Origin: Lachnospiraceae bacterium NC2008
GTDB lineage: Bacteria > Bacillota > Clostridia > Lachnospirales > Lachnospiraceae
Length of the DNA stretch: 64,000 nucleotides
NCBI GenBank assembly: GCA_000687675.1
Contig: JHWS01000002.1
Span: forward strand, 124,001 to 188,000
Reading direction: 5' to 3'
A model generated the notes under the pieces. That model did not search any database and was not told the DNA's origin. It worked only from the letters and a program-made list of their open reading frames with translations. Positions within the stretch are counted from its first letter, which is position 1. The number at the start of each line of letters is the position of its first letter. Of this stretch, positions 16,632 through 26,326 are shown in pieces. A program made the position numbers and the translations under genes.

Positions 16632-17822
16632 TTATTTACCTCCGTGTAAAAATGTTTCGAATCGGATACATGCACTATCGCTTCTTTCTTTATAAAGCTC
16701 TAAGCTGGCTTTATCTGTTACACAATAGGCGCTTACTGTAGTTCCTCGTTCACGAAGTTCTTTTATTCTTGCAAATGCCTTATCTCTAGACTTTTCATCG
16801 TAGATAACATTGGCATGGTCTTCATTAATTACGCTGGTAATATCCTGAGCCTTCATAGCTGTAAGAAGGTCGTCTATAAGTACAGAGAAACCAATAGCCT
16901 TGGAATCCTTACCAAACTTAGAAAGAAGCTTGTCATATCTTCCACCTTTGATTACAGCATCACCTGTACCGTATGTATAAGCTCTAAATATTACACCTGT
17001 GTAGTAATGGAACTTATTTATTAAAAGTAGGTCAAATGAAACATACTTCTCTAAGCCGTAAAGTTTGATAATTTCATATATTTCAACTAATCTGTCGATT
17101 GCCTTTATAGCACCTTCGTTAGTAAGCTTTGTCTTAAACTTTGTAAGTTCTTCTACTGAAGTATATGTTGTAACATCTAGAAGATTTGATATTTTTTCTG
17201 GCGCAACAGATAATGACTCTAAGAATTCTCTTGCTCCAAAATAGTTCTTAAGAGCTATATAAGATCTGAGTTTTTCAAAATCATCTTCAGATAAGTTTAT
17301 TTCATCACAGATAGATTTAAAATAATCAATCTGACCAACTGAAATCATGAAATCCTTTAAACCGGAAGCTTTAAGAACTTCTATTGATAAACAAATCATC
17401 TCAGCATCTGCATCAGCTAAGCCATCATTGTCAATAAGTTCAGCACCAATTTCTGTATATTCCTTTAACTTACCCTGAAGGTCATTAAGATTTGTAAAAG
17501 AGTTACCCTCATAGCAAAGTCTTACTGGTACTTTATCCTCTAAAAAGTACTTTGAACAGCATCTTGCTATAGATGGTGTAAAGTCACTTCTTAGTGCAAG
17601 AATATTACCGTCTTTATCAAAGAACTTATATAATTCCTTGCTTGGAGTTGTTCCCACATCATTATAAATATCAAAATATTCAAATGTAGGTGTTTCAATA
17701 TCTTTAAAGCCATAAGAGCCTATCTTCTTATGAATCTTATTCTTGATTTCGATTTTTCTTTTTAATTCATCTCCATAGATGTCTCTAACACCTTCTGGGG
17801 TATGTATCATGTTGTTGTACAT
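16632..17822 (-). CDS. hisZ: ATP phosphoribosyltransferase regulatory subunit HisZ
   Basis: About 396 residues, a histidyl-tRNA-synthetase paralogue that forms an octamer with short HisG. The class II core motifs appear as TPEGVRDI, LRSDFTPSIARC and the GGRYDKLLSKFG region near the end of the core. It lacks the HisRS anticodon domain. The start at 17822 is chosen because GGAG lies 6 nt upstream; an in-frame ATG at 17834 is the alternative. It is the first gene of hisZ-G-D-B-I behind a perfect consensus promoter. Confidence 0.94.
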   Translation of the reverse strand: MYNNMIHTPEGVRDIYGDELKRKIEIKNKIHKKIGSYGFKDIETPTFEYFDIYNDVGTTPSKELYKFFDKDGNILALRSDFTPSIARCCSKYFLEDKVPVRLCYEGNSFTNLNDLQGKLKEYTEIGAELIDNDGLADADAEMICLSIEVLKASGLKDFMISVGQIDYFKSICDEINLSEDDFEKLRSYIALKNYFGAREFLESLSVAPEKISNLLDVTTYTSVEELTKFKTKLTNEGAIKAIDRLVEIYEIIKLYGLEKYVSFDLLLINKFHYYTGVIFRAYTYGTGDAVIKGGRYDKLLSKFGKDSKAIGFSVLIDDLLTAMKAQDITSVINEDHANVIYDEKSRDKAFARIKELRERGTTVSAYCVTDKASLELYKERSDSACIRFETFLHGGK

Positions 17823-17895
17823 AGCATTCTCCATATTTGTAATTTTATGCGCTTCACTTTAGTGCGGTAGAGTGATAACGTGATAATATGCTAAA

Positions 17896-17924
17896 TTATA
17901 AAGAAAAGGATAATTATTGTCAAC
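17896..17924 (-). promoter_or_regulatory. his operon promoter (perfect consensus)
   Basis: Read on the minus strand: TTGACA (17924-17919), 17-nt spacer, TATAAT (17901-17896). The leader to hisZ is only about 65 nt, too short for a T-box, so I see no histidine attenuation. Confidence 0.85.
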
Positions 17925-17932
17925 CAGTTATT

Positions 17933-18877
17933 TTATTTAGCCCATCCTGGCATAGATTCAACCGTAAGGCCTGATAATCCTAAGTAGTTATCTTCTGTTT
18001 CTGGAAGAATATACTTATAACAGTGAAGAGCCTGGTATTTAAACTCTTTACTTGAAGGTCCGCCGTACTTACTATCTCCTATTAAAGGGTGACCTATTGA
18101 AGCAAGGTGAGCTCTAATCTGGTGTGACTTACCAGTAATTATCTGAACTTCTAATAAAGTTTGATTATCAAAAATCTTTAAGGGTTTTATATGTGTTTCT
18201 ATATAAGAAGATTTATCACTGCCTGATTCTTTGATACTAACCTTATTAGATTTAGTATCTTTTTCTAAATATCCTTTAAGAATAATTGGCTCAGTAATCT
18301 CTCCCTTACATAAAGCAAGATAATACTTTTCAACTTTATGTTCTTTTATTAAAGAAGAAAGATATCTTCCACCTCTATATGTCTTGCCGCAGGTTATGAT
18401 ACCGCTTGTATTTCTATCAAGGCGATTACATACTCCTGGTTTATAGTTATCAAATTCAAAGTTCTTCTTTTTAAGATATTCATTAAGCCATTCATTAATG
18501 GAAGGAAGACCACTATCATCTGTCTGGCTTAGAACTCCTGCTGGCTTATCAAGAATTATGATGTCATCATTTTCATATAAAACTTTAATAGTTTTAAATG
18601 CTGGATTATCTAATAAAGAAGAAGTCTTAACAGGTGCCTTAGGCTGGGGCTTCTGTGAACCTCTGAATTTATCAAAAGTTTCATCTGAAAAGAATACTTT
18701 AATAGTATCCCTTTCTTTAATTATTTCTTTACCAGTAGCCTTGGCTCCATTAAGAACAATATTCTTTTTTCTAAGCATCTTATAAAGAAATGATGGAGAT
18801 GTTCCTGGAAAATATTTAATTAGATACTTATCAAGACGTTGTCCGTCATTATTCTTTGATATCTGTACTTCTTTCAT
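17933..18877 (-). CDS. RluA-family 23S rRNA pseudouridine synthase
   Basis: A 314-residue protein with an N-terminal S4 RNA-binding domain (QRLDKYLIKYFPG, about 13-75) and a RluA catalytic domain. The catalytic Asp is in RLDRNTSGI near residue 155, and ITGKSHQIRAHLASIGHPLIGDSKYG is the second signature. It isomerises uridine to pseudouridine in large-subunit rRNA. RluC- or RluD-type specificity cannot be decided from sequence alone. The start overlaps the preceding gene by 4 nt. Confidence 0.92.
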   Translation of the reverse strand: MKEVQISKNNDGQRLDKYLIKYFPGTSPSFLYKMLRKKNIVLNGAKATGKEIIKERDTIKVFFSDETFDKFRGSQKPQPKAPVKTSSLLDNPAFKTIKVLYENDDIIILDKPAGVLSQTDDSGLPSINEWLNEYLKKKNFEFDNYKPGVCNRLDRNTSGIITCGKTYRGGRYLSSLIKEHKVEKYYLALCKGEITEPIILKGYLEKDTKSNKVSIKESGSDKSSYIETHIKPLKIFDNQTLLEVQIITGKSHQIRAHLASIGHPLIGDSKYGGPSSKEFKYQALHCYKYILPETEDNYLGLSGLTVESMPGWAK

Positions 18878-19452
18878 ACAGAAAGGTTCTCCATAAGTTC
18901 CATTACCTTAAAGTCATTCTCTGTATTTTCTTTACCTGTTTCAGCCATATCACTGATTCGGCCAAGATATTTATCAAGGTTATCAAATACTTTTATATTG
19001 CCAACTTTAAGCATGTTATTAGCAAGCATAAGCTTTATGTGTTCATTAAACTTATTATGGTCAAACTTCTTATCTTCTGTATAAGCAACAAGAGAACCAT
19101 CAAAACATGTTAATGATTTAATAGGGAAATTCTTATCATAAGTAGTTATATACATGTCGTATCTAATAACCGGTTTATCTACTTTACATACTGATTTTAT
19201 CTTATTATATGTTTCTTCATCACATCTTACTTTATAAAGCTTAAGACTCATAACGAAACCAACAAAGGCATTGGCAAAAGGAAGCAAATCTAAAGCACCT
19301 AGTACTTTAAATAAATATGTAGCAAGTTTTACTTTTGCTGTAAAACCAATAGTAAAACAAATTGCAGATAAAACCAGATAAAATATAGATTTTACAAGCA
19401 TTTGTTTTTTATGAAAGGCTCCGTAGCCGTAGTCGCATTTATTAACTCTCAT
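18874..19452 (-). CDS. Hypothetical protein with two membrane helices
   Basis: About 192 residues; unrecognised. The ATG at 19452 has GAGG 6 nt upstream and is preferred to a GTG at 19464. Two hydrophobic segments at about 22-42 and 48-70 are followed by a soluble domain with YDMYITTYDKNFPIKSLTCFDGSLVAYTED. Its stop overlaps the pseudouridine-synthase start (ATGA), and it follows the SDR gene closely, so these are co-translated. The hairpin-like membrane N-terminus with a cytoplasmic tail suggests a membrane-bound accessory protein; the function is unknown. Confidence 0.75.
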   Translation of the reverse strand: MRVNKCDYGYGAFHKKQMLVKSIFYLVLSAICFTIGFTAKVKLATYLFKVLGALDLLPFANAFVGFVMSLKLYKVRCDEETYNKIKSVCKVDKPVIRYDMYITTYDKNFPIKSLTCFDGSLVAYTEDKKFDHNKFNEHIKLMLANNMLKVGNIKVFDNLDKYLGRISDMAETGKENTENDFKVMELMENLSV

Positions 19453-19467
19453 TAGAATCCTCACAAG

Positions 19468-20220
19468 TTATTTCATAAACATAAGTAATAATCTTACTGG
19501 TAAAAGCTTGGCAGCAAGCAAAAGAAGCTTCATCCAGATTCCATATACAGACTTACTTCTATGCTTTTTAGCATCCCAAAGAGCTGTTATAACAACTCTC
19601 TTCTCGTCAGACATAAAGAACTTCTTATAGCCCTTTATATTCTGATATTTCTCTGCTGTCTTTATAAAAGGTGTATCAACTGTTCCTGGACAAACTGCCG
19701 TTACATATATCTTCGCTTTCTTAAGCTCTTTAGAGAGAGCCTGAGAAAATGAAAGTACATAAGACTTAGAAGCAGCATATACAGCAAATCCTGGCTGTGG
19801 AACAAATGCTGCACTTGAAGCAAGGTTAATAATATTTGAATTCTCATGCATATAATCAAGAGAAAGTCTTGTAATATTAGTTAATGCTTCGCAGTTGATC
19901 TTTATGATTTTTCTTGAATCTATGCTGGACATATCTTCAAAGTGACCGATAAGCCCCATTCCAGCAGAATTAACAAGAAGCTTAATATCTGGCTTTTCTT
20001 TCTCTAATAAATCAGCATAAGCCTGAATATCCTCTTCGTCTGTTAAATCCAGAGGCAGTATTATTGAATTAAGGTGTATATGGTCACTTACTCTCTGAAG
20101 TCTCTTCTGATTTCTTCCTATTAACCATATCTGTTCTATTTCCGGGAAAAATGCCTTGGCGTAGGCTGCAAACCATTTACCCATACCTGATGAGGCACCA
20201 GTTATAACAGCTATTTTCAT
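19468..20220 (-). CDS. Short-chain dehydrogenase/reductase
   Basis: A 250-residue NAD(P)-dependent oxidoreductase of the classical SDR fold. The cofactor loop TGASSGMGKWF is at 7-17, NSAGMG near 86-91, and the catalytic YAASK near 148-152 with an upstream Ser in NLASSAAF. The C-terminal 30 residues are hydrophobic and basic, resembling the YqjQ-like SDRs that may touch membranes. Substrate unknown. It is followed by the two-helix membrane protein and the pseudouridine synthase. Confidence 0.88.
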   Translation of the reverse strand: MKIAVITGASSGMGKWFAAYAKAFFPEIEQIWLIGRNQKRLQRVSDHIHLNSIILPLDLTDEEDIQAYADLLEKEKPDIKLLVNSAGMGLIGHFEDMSSIDSRKIIKINCEALTNITRLSLDYMHENSNIINLASSAAFVPQPGFAVYAASKSYVLSFSQALSKELKKAKIYVTAVCPGTVDTPFIKTAEKYQNIKGYKKFFMSDEKRVVITALWDAKKHRSKSVYGIWMKLLLLAAKLLPVRLLLMFMK

Positions 20221-20245
20221 ATGTAATCCCCTTTCGAGATTGCGT

Positions 20246-20271
20246 AAAAAAACCGGCTTGATATAAGCCGG
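20246..20271 (-). terminator. Terminator after the coiled-coil protein gene
   Basis: CCGGCTT (20253-20259) pairs with AAGCCGG (20265-20271) around a 5-nt loop; on the minus strand TTTTTTT follows. Confidence 0.9.
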
Positions 20272-20288
20272 CTTTAATTTGTAATGTT

Positions 20289-20909
20289 TTATTCCTCTGG
20301 TAAATCAAGATCAAGAGGTTCGATAGCAGGCTGCTCTTCGCTAGCTTCTTCTTCTGGAACACTGTAACCGTTAAGTTCGTTAAGGTTATCTGTTACTGTG
20401 CTACCAACATCCTTAAGAGAATCAAGGAATTTGTTTGTATTACGAGTTGTCTGATCTACACAGCTATAAATTAAATCATGAAGATTTACAAGCATATCAT
20501 TGAGATACTGCTGAGCTGAAGCCTTGTAAGCGTTACCCTGCATAACAGCGTCATCATAGATTTCCTGAGCCTGTTTAGCAGCCATATCAACGATTTCATC
20601 AGCTTTCTGTCTAGCCTGAAGCATAATTTCGTTTTCGCTAAGAAGTTCATTAGTCTTATCAGTAGCAAGCTTAATAAGTTCGCTGGCCCTTTCCTGAGCT
20701 TCTTTCTCGATAGCTTCTTTGTTAGATATAACCTTTCTATATCTTTCAACTTCTTCAGGAATATTTTTCTTTATATCTTCAATAATATATTCAAGTTCTT
20801 CTCTATTAACCATAATCTTGTTTGGAGATAATGGTACCTTCTTGCAGTTTTCAAGAAAGTTCTCAAGTTCCTGAATAGAATTCTCAATCTTACTGTTTGA
20901 CTTAGGCAT
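20289..20909 (-). CDS. Coiled-coil protein, DivIVA/ATP-synthase-b-like
   Basis: A 206-residue, highly charged helical protein. The central region (about 40-130) is a long coiled coil rich in Ala, Glu and Lys (KEAIEKEAQERASELI; ARQKADEIVDMAAKQAQEI), as in V/F-ATPase stalk subunits and DivIVA-like proteins. The C-terminus is acidic. Genes of this type follow coaD in many Clostridia and are usually annotated only as ATPase or hypothetical. No membrane segment is visible. A role in cell-pole or envelope organisation is speculation. Confidence 0.75.
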   Translation of the reverse strand: MPKSNSKIENSIQELENFLENCKKVPLSPNKIMVNREELEYIIEDIKKNIPEEVERYRKVISNKEAIEKEAQERASELIKLATDKTNELLSENEIMLQARQKADEIVDMAAKQAQEIYDDAVMQGNAYKASAQQYLNDMLVNLHDLIYSCVDQTTRNTNKFLDSLKDVGSTVTDNLNELNGYSVPEEEASEEQPAIEPLDLDLPEE

Positions 20910-20929
20910 CCTAAAGCCTTCCTTTCCGA

Positions 20930-21412
20930 TTATCTTTTATACTTCTCTTTTAGAAGCTTGCAAACCTCTGGTGTAACGAATTTTGATATATCACCGTTAA
21001 ATGCTGCAATTTCTTTAACCGCAGATGAACTTAAATAAGAATATTCAAGACTTGTTGTTAAAAATACTGTGTCAAGAGATCCGTTAGAAAGCTCTTTATT
21101 TGTCTGGGCTATCTGAAGTTCATATTCAAAATCTGTTACCGCTCTAAGACCTCTTATTGCAATATGCAGGTTATTCTGTTTAGCATAATCAATAAGTAAT
21201 CCACTGTAATAATCAACATTAACATTAAGCAGGTCTGCAGTGGCATCAGTAATCATTTTAACACGTTCCTCTACAGAAAACAACGAAGTTTTAGCTTTAT
21301 TGTCCAGTACACAAACTGTAAGTTCATCAAACATAAATGATGCTCTTCTTATAACATCAAGGTGTCCAAGTGTAATTGGATCAAAACTACCTGGATATAT
21401 GGCTCTTTTCAT
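20930..21412 (-). CDS. coaD: Phosphopantetheine adenylyltransferase
   Basis: A 160-residue enzyme for the penultimate step of coenzyme A synthesis, transferring AMP from ATP to 4'-phosphopantetheine. [17 protein letters not shown] carries the nucleotidyltransferase HxGH motif. [14 protein letters not shown] and the [12 protein letters not shown] motif are intact and the length is standard. It follows rsmD, an almost universal Firmicutes pair. Confidence 0.97.
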   Translation of the reverse strand: MKRAIYPGSFDPITLGHLDVIRRASFMFDELTVCVLDNKAKTSLFSVEERVKMITDATADLLNVNVDYYSGLLIDYAKQNNLHIAIRGLRAVTDFEYELQIAQTNKELSNGSLDTVFLTTSLEYSYLSSSAVKEIAAFNGDISKFVTPEVCKLLKEKYKR

Positions 21413-21447
21413 ATATTCCTCCGGAAATATAATAATCTTTTTGCGAA

Positions 21448-21999
21448 TTATGCTCTCTTTTTAAGAAAGACATGCTTATTAGTTTTATATACCTTTTCCT
21501 TGATAATATCAAATCCAAGGTCCTCAGCGTAAGAAAAATCAGTATGCTTCTCTTCTTCTATGATAATTAGTGTATCTTCATTAGCTACTTTTGAAGATTT
21601 AATTGCAGCAAGCAGAGTCTTATCAAATCCCTGACCATATGGTGGATCAGCAAATATAATATCAGCTGTTTCTTTGATGCTGTATGATACTGCTGTTATA
21701 GCATCCTGCTTAAGAACCATTGCCTTGTCAAAAAGCTTTGTATGTTTAAGATTTGTTTCAATGCATCTTATAGCTTCTTTATCAGTATCAATAAAATATG
21801 CCTTATTAGCACCTCGGCTAAGGGCTTCAACACCTATACCGCCACTTCCTGAAAATAAGTCTACAAATATACTTGCAGGAACTTCATTTTGAATTACATT
21901 AAATAACGTTTCTTTTATTCTGTCTGCAGTAGGTCTTGTATTATTACCTTCTGGAGTTATTAATTTTAGACTTCTGGCCTCTCCTGCAATAACGCGCAT
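21448..21999 (-). CDS. rsmD: 16S rRNA (guanine966-N2)-methyltransferase RsmD
   Basis: A 183-residue SAM-dependent methyltransferase acting on 16S rRNA in the 30S head. It begins with the family [13 protein letters not shown], has the SAM loop [18 protein letters not shown] and the catalytic FADPPYG. It is adjacent to coaD and 22 nt downstream of the topoisomerase A subunit gene. Confidence 0.95.
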   Translation of the reverse strand: MRVIAGEARSLKLITPEGNNTRPTADRIKETLFNVIQNEVPASIFVDLFSGSGGIGVEALSRGANKAYFIDTDKEAIRCIETNLKHTKLFDKAMVLKQDAITAVSYSIKETADIIFADPPYGQGFDKTLLAAIKSSKVANEDTLIIIEEEKHTDFSYAEDLGFDIIKEKVYKTNKHVFLKKRA

Positions 22000-22020
22000 A
22001 TTAATACACCTTTCGTTTAT

Positions 22021-24267
22021 TTATTTAACTTTAGAACCTTTACCGTCACGCTTATTAACTCTGATAGCGTTAAGGTCTACGCTCTTACCATCGTCATCTA
22101 TAATAGCATTATCCATACCTGATAAGTAGTATACTTTATCAATAAGATCTGTTCCTGCAAGTTTCATGGCTCTTACACCAACTGCAGTCTTCTTCTTTTC
22201 TGGTATCTCACTGATCTCAAACTTAAGATAGAAGCCATTCTTAGACTTTAATACTATGTAAGATATGCCTGAAAGAACCTGAACCGATACCACTTCATCA
22301 TCATCCATAAGTTTAGTTGCAGCTACGCTTCTCTTAGCAACATCAAACTCTCCACCACTTACAACTTTAGCATTGGCCTGTTTTGTAATAAAGACTAAGC
22401 GGTAAAGATTAAGTTCTGACTGACTTGCAGCATATATAATCTCTTCTTCAGAAGAATTATAATTTGAAATATTATCAACAGGTATACCCTTATCTCTAAA
22501 CTTACCAAAAGGAACATCCATAGCCTTGATAGTATGTAAGTTACCTTTATTAGTAAAGAGACAAATCTTACCTGTATTCTTACATGAAATCAGGTACTTA
22601 TTCTCTGTAAGAGCTGCTTCCTGATTACGTTCAAATGCTGGATTATCAACTGTTCTACAGTAACCGAATCTGTCGAGAAGGAACACAACATCCATCTCTT
22701 CTACCTTCTTCTGTTCAAATACAGCTTCCTGGCCATTTTCGATTACAGTTCGTCTTTCTCTTTTGAATTCCTTCTTAATAGCGTCAAGTTCATTAATAAG
22801 AACCTGAGCCATAGAATCTCTTCTATCAAGGATATCTTCATATCTAAAGATATTCTCCATAGTTTCTTTATATGACTTATTAAGGGCATCTATTTCTAGA
22901 CCAATAAGTCTATATAACTTAAGTTCTAAGATAGCCTCAGCCTGTCTTTCAGTAAAGTTAAAGTCAGCTGCCTGAATCTCAGATACCTTGCTCTTAAATT
23001 TAATGCCATCTGTTACACCATTAACAAGGCAGTTCTTAGCCATAGCCCTGTCTTTAGAACCTCTGATAACTTCAACAATAAGGTCAATTACATTGCAGGC
23101 TCTGATTAAACCTTCCTGTATTTCTTTCTTATCTTTTTCTTTATTAAGAAGGTTTGTGTACTTTCTTGTGGCAACTTCAAACTGGAAGTCTACATTATGC
23201 TTAATTATGTCTCTAAGGCCCAGAGTTTCAGGTCTACCGCCGCATATAGCAAGCATATTTACGCCAAATGTATCTTCAAGCCTTGTTTTCTTATAAAGCA
23301 TATTGATGAAGTTATCTACATCAGTATCCTTCTTAAGTTCTATAACAATTCTAATACCGTCTTTTGAAGACTGGTTTGAAATATCAATAATATCAGTTGT
23401 AGTTTTATTCTCTGATAAGGCAGCTACATCCATTAAGAATTTACCAATACCAAGACCTATCATGGTATAAGGAATCTCAGTAATAACTACATTAACCTTG
23501 CCGCCCTTAAGGTTTTCAACTTCTACCTTACCTCTAATCTTAACCTTGCCAGCACCAGTTCTGTATATCTCTGGAAGCTCATCTTTATTAATGATTATGC
23601 CTCCTGTTGGGAAATCTGGTCCCTTAACATATTTCATAAGACTTTCTGTTGAGATGTCATTATCTCTAATATAAGCCTTAGTTGCATCAATAACCTCTGC
23701 TAAGTTGTGCGGTGGTATATTGGTTGCCATACCAACAGCAATACCTTCAGAGCCATTAACTAATAAGTTAGGAAACTTTGCTGGAAGTACTGAAGGTTCT
23801 TTTTCTGATTCATCATAGTTAGGAACAAAATCAACTACATCTTTATCAAGGTCAGCTAATATACCGTCCTGAGCAACCTTTGCAAGTCTTGCCTCTGTAT
23901 AACGGGAAGCAGCGGCACCATCACCTTCGATATTACCAAAGTTACCGTGACCATCGATTAATGCTAAGCCCTTCTTAAAGTCCTGACTCATAACAACCAA
24001 AGCTTCGTATATAGATGAATCACCATGTGGATGATATTTACCCATGGTATCACCGACGATACGCGCTGACTTTCTGTGTGGCTTGTCATATTTAATACCA
24101 AGCTCATTCATGTCATATAAAACACGTCTCTGTACTGGTTTTAAACCATCTCTAACATCAGGAAGTGCTCTGGCTACAATAACTGACATAGCATAGTCTA
24201 TGTAGGACTTCTGCATTACTTCCGAATATTCTGTTTTTATAATTCTATCTTCGTACTGTTTTGCCAT
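22021..24267 (-). CDS. parC: Type IIA DNA topoisomerase subunit A (topoisomerase IV-like)
   Basis: About 748 residues from the ATG at 24267 (GGAG 6 nt upstream). The DNA-breaking tyrosine is Tyr123 in AAASRYTEAR. The quinolone region KYHPHGDSSIYEA has Ser84 and Glu88, the drug-sensitive state. The C-terminal beta-propeller (about 500-748) lacks the QRRGGKG-type GyrA box; KFRDKGIP stands near that place, which favours topo IV (decatenation) over gyrase. It is short for GyrA. It is co-transcribed 15 nt after subunit B. A divergent second gyrase cannot be excluded. Confidence 0.85.
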   Translation of the reverse strand: MAKQYEDRIIKTEYSEVMQKSYIDYAMSVIVARALPDVRDGLKPVQRRVLYDMNELGIKYDKPHRKSARIVGDTMGKYHPHGDSSIYEALVVMSQDFKKGLALIDGHGNFGNIEGDGAAASRYTEARLAKVAQDGILADLDKDVVDFVPNYDESEKEPSVLPAKFPNLLVNGSEGIAVGMATNIPPHNLAEVIDATKAYIRDNDISTESLMKYVKGPDFPTGGIIINKDELPEIYRTGAGKVKIRGKVEVENLKGGKVNVVITEIPYTMIGLGIGKFLMDVAALSENKTTTDIIDISNQSSKDGIRIVIELKKDTDVDNFINMLYKKTRLEDTFGVNMLAICGGRPETLGLRDIIKHNVDFQFEVATRKYTNLLNKEKDKKEIQEGLIRACNVIDLIVEVIRGSKDRAMAKNCLVNGVTDGIKFKSKVSEIQAADFNFTERQAEAILELKLYRLIGLEIDALNKSYKETMENIFRYEDILDRRDSMAQVLINELDAIKKEFKRERRTVIENGQEAVFEQKKVEEMDVVFLLDRFGYCRTVDNPAFERNQEAALTENKYLISCKNTGKICLFTNKGNLHTIKAMDVPFGKFRDKGIPVDNISNYNSSEEEIIYAASQSELNLYRLVFITKQANAKVVSGGEFDVAKRSVAATKLMDDDEVVSVQVLSGISYIVLKSKNGFYLKFEISEIPEKKKTAVGVRAMKLAGTDLIDKVYYLSGMDNAIIDDDGKSVDLNAIRVNKRDGKGSKVK

Positions 24268-24281
24268 CGTAAACTCCAATA

Positions 24282-26204
24282 TTAAATATCAAGCATAGCT
24301 TCTGTAGCATTTTCGTGGATAAATGCTTTTCTAGGTGGAACGTCGCTACCCATAAGAAGCTCTGTTGTATCACTTGCCATAATAGGATCTTCAATACTTA
24401 CAAGCTTAAGAAGTCTTGTATCTGGGTTAAGCGTTGTTTCCCAAAGCTGTTCAGCATCCATCTCACCTAGACCCTTGTATCGCTGTAATGTAAACTGTCC
24501 TTTATGAGTTTTTCTATAGTTAGAAAGAGCTGCATCGTCATAGAGATACTCTTCCTTGCCTCTTGAAGGGATAACCTTATAAAGTGGAGGCATAGCAATA
24601 TAAACATGACCTTCTGAAATCAGGTCAGGCATAAATCTGTAGAAAAATGTTAGTAAAAGTGTTGAGATATGGGCACCATCCACATCGGCATCGGCCATTA
24701 TGACAATCTTGTCATATCTCAGCTTGCTTATATCAAAATCATTACCATAACCTTCCGAAAAACCACAGCCGAAGGCATTGATCATAGTTTTGATTTCAGC
24801 ATTAGCAAGTACTTTATCCATACTGGCCTTCTCAACGTTAAGAATTTTACCTCTAATTGGGAATATAGCCTGGAATTCACGGTTTCTTGCCATCTTGGCA
24901 CTACCACCAGCAGAATCACCCTCTACGATAAAGATTTCACACTTAGATGCATCTTTAGATATACAGTTAGCAAGCTTACCATTAGAATCAAAAGAAAACT
25001 TCTGCTTTGTAAGCATATTAGTTTTAGTCTTCTCTTCGTTCTTTCTAATCTTAGCTGCTCTTTCAGCACATGAAATAACCGCCTTAAGGCTATCTAAGTT
25101 TCTATCAAAGAATCTTGTTAATTCATCTGTAGATATTTTGCCAATAACTTTTGCAGCATCCTGGTTATCAAGCTTAGTCTTGGTCTGACCTTCAAATCTT
25201 GGATCAGGGTGTTTAATACTTACAATAGCTGTAAGACCATTTCTGACATCTGCGCCAGTAAAATTAGCATCTTTATCTTTAAGAATACCAAGGGACTTAG
25301 CATAGCTATTAATTACTGTAGTTAAGGCAGTCTTAAAACCTGTAATATGAGTACCACCTTCAGCATTGTATATGTTATTACAGAAGCCTAAAACAACTTC
25401 CTGAAATTCATTAATATACTGGAAAGCAATCTCTGCCTCTATTCCGTCTATCTCGCCTTTTAAGAAAGTAATATCGCAGACACTTTCCTTGCCCTTATTA
25501 ATATCCTTAATAAAGCCGCGGATACCTTCTTCTTCATGGTATGTAATACCAACTACTTCATCCTTACGTCTGTCTTCAAAGTAGATAGTAAGATTTGGAT
25601 TAAGATAAGCAGTCTCGTGAAGTCTTGATTTTACATCCTCAGCTTTAAATACTGTCTTTTCAAATATCTCTCCATCAGGAGTAAAGTTTATAGTTGTACC
25701 TGTCTTGTTAGTTTTAGGACCTTCCTCTAAGAGCCCGTTTTTAAGTTCTCTAACAGGTATACCTCTTTCGTATTCGTCTTCATAAACGTGGCCGTTTCTT
25801 TTTATTGTAACTTTAAGATGTGTAGACAAAGCATTGACAACTGAAGAACCAACACCATGAAGACCGCCGGAAGTTTTATATGCAGAATCATCAAACTTAC
25901 CACCGGCGTGAAGGGTTGTGAAAACAAGTCTTTCAGCACTTATACCTTTTTCATGCATCTCAACAGGTATACCACGTCCGTTATCTTCTATTGTTGCAGA
26001 ACCGTCTTTTTCAAGGTAGACATTGATTCTATCGCAGTGGCCTGCAAGATGTTCATCAACTGAGTTATCAACTATTTCATATATAAGATGGTTGAGACCT
26101 TTAGTAGATACAGAACCGATGTACATACCAGGTCTTCTTCTTACAGCCTCAAGTCCTTCTAAGACTGTAATATTTTCAGCACCATAACTATTATCTTGTG
26201 GCAT
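24282..26204 (-). CDS. parE: Type IIA DNA topoisomerase subunit B (topoisomerase IV-like)
   Basis: A 640-residue ATPase subunit. The GHKL fold shows EIVDNSVDEHLAG, DNGRGIPV and GGLHGVGSSVVNAL. The transducer follows, then the TOPRIM domain with EGDSAGGSAKM and DADVDGAHIS, and a QRYKGLGEM C-terminal motif. It pairs with the subunit A gene. The promoter lies about 75 nt upstream, with a LexA-like box next to its -35. The name parE rather than gyrB rests mainly on the partner lacking a GyrA box. Confidence 0.87.
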   Translation of the reverse strand: MPQDNSYGAENITVLEGLEAVRRRPGMYIGSVSTKGLNHLIYEIVDNSVDEHLAGHCDRINVYLEKDGSATIEDNGRGIPVEMHEKGISAERLVFTTLHAGGKFDDSAYKTSGGLHGVGSSVVNALSTHLKVTIKRNGHVYEDEYERGIPVRELKNGLLEEGPKTNKTGTTINFTPDGEIFEKTVFKAEDVKSRLHETAYLNPNLTIYFEDRRKDEVVGITYHEEEGIRGFIKDINKGKESVCDITFLKGEIDGIEAEIAFQYINEFQEVVLGFCNNIYNAEGGTHITGFKTALTTVINSYAKSLGILKDKDANFTGADVRNGLTAIVSIKHPDPRFEGQTKTKLDNQDAAKVIGKISTDELTRFFDRNLDSLKAVISCAERAAKIRKNEEKTKTNMLTKQKFSFDSNGKLANCISKDASKCEIFIVEGDSAGGSAKMARNREFQAIFPIRGKILNVEKASMDKVLANAEIKTMINAFGCGFSEGYGNDFDISKLRYDKIVIMADADVDGAHISTLLLTFFYRFMPDLISEGHVYIAMPPLYKVIPSRGKEEYLYDDAALSNYRKTHKGQFTLQRYKGLGEMDAEQLWETTLNPDTRLLKLVSIEDPIMASDTTELLMGSDVPPRKAFIHENATEAMLDI

Positions 26205-26277
26205 CTTAGTACCCTTTCCTTTAATACATTATATAGATATCCGTATGGTATGATACACCATATCTATACATTTTGAA

Positions 26278-26306
26278 AGTATAACATCTAGCAAAGCTAA
26301 TATCAA
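26278..26306 (-). promoter_or_regulatory. Topoisomerase operon promoter
   Basis: Read on the minus strand: TTGATA (26306-26301), 17-nt spacer, TATACT (26283-26278) with an extended TG. Confidence 0.75.
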
Positions 26307-26314
26307 GTAAAATC

Positions 26315-26326
26315 GAACATATTTTC
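26315..26326. promoter_or_regulatory. LexA-like box upstream of the topoisomerase operon
   Basis: GAACATATTTTC, one mismatch from GAACATATGTTC, sits 9 nt upstream of the -35. The enclosing 15-mer is identical to the one between yneA and lexA. Confidence 0.5.

Noticed and set aside
17835-17900. Histidine T-box or his leader peptide
   Set aside because: The leader is about 65 nt, without a His-rich ORF or T-box core.
24669-25188. Two overlapping plus-strand frames of about 135 codons
   Set aside because: Both are antisense shadows of the topoisomerase B subunit gene.
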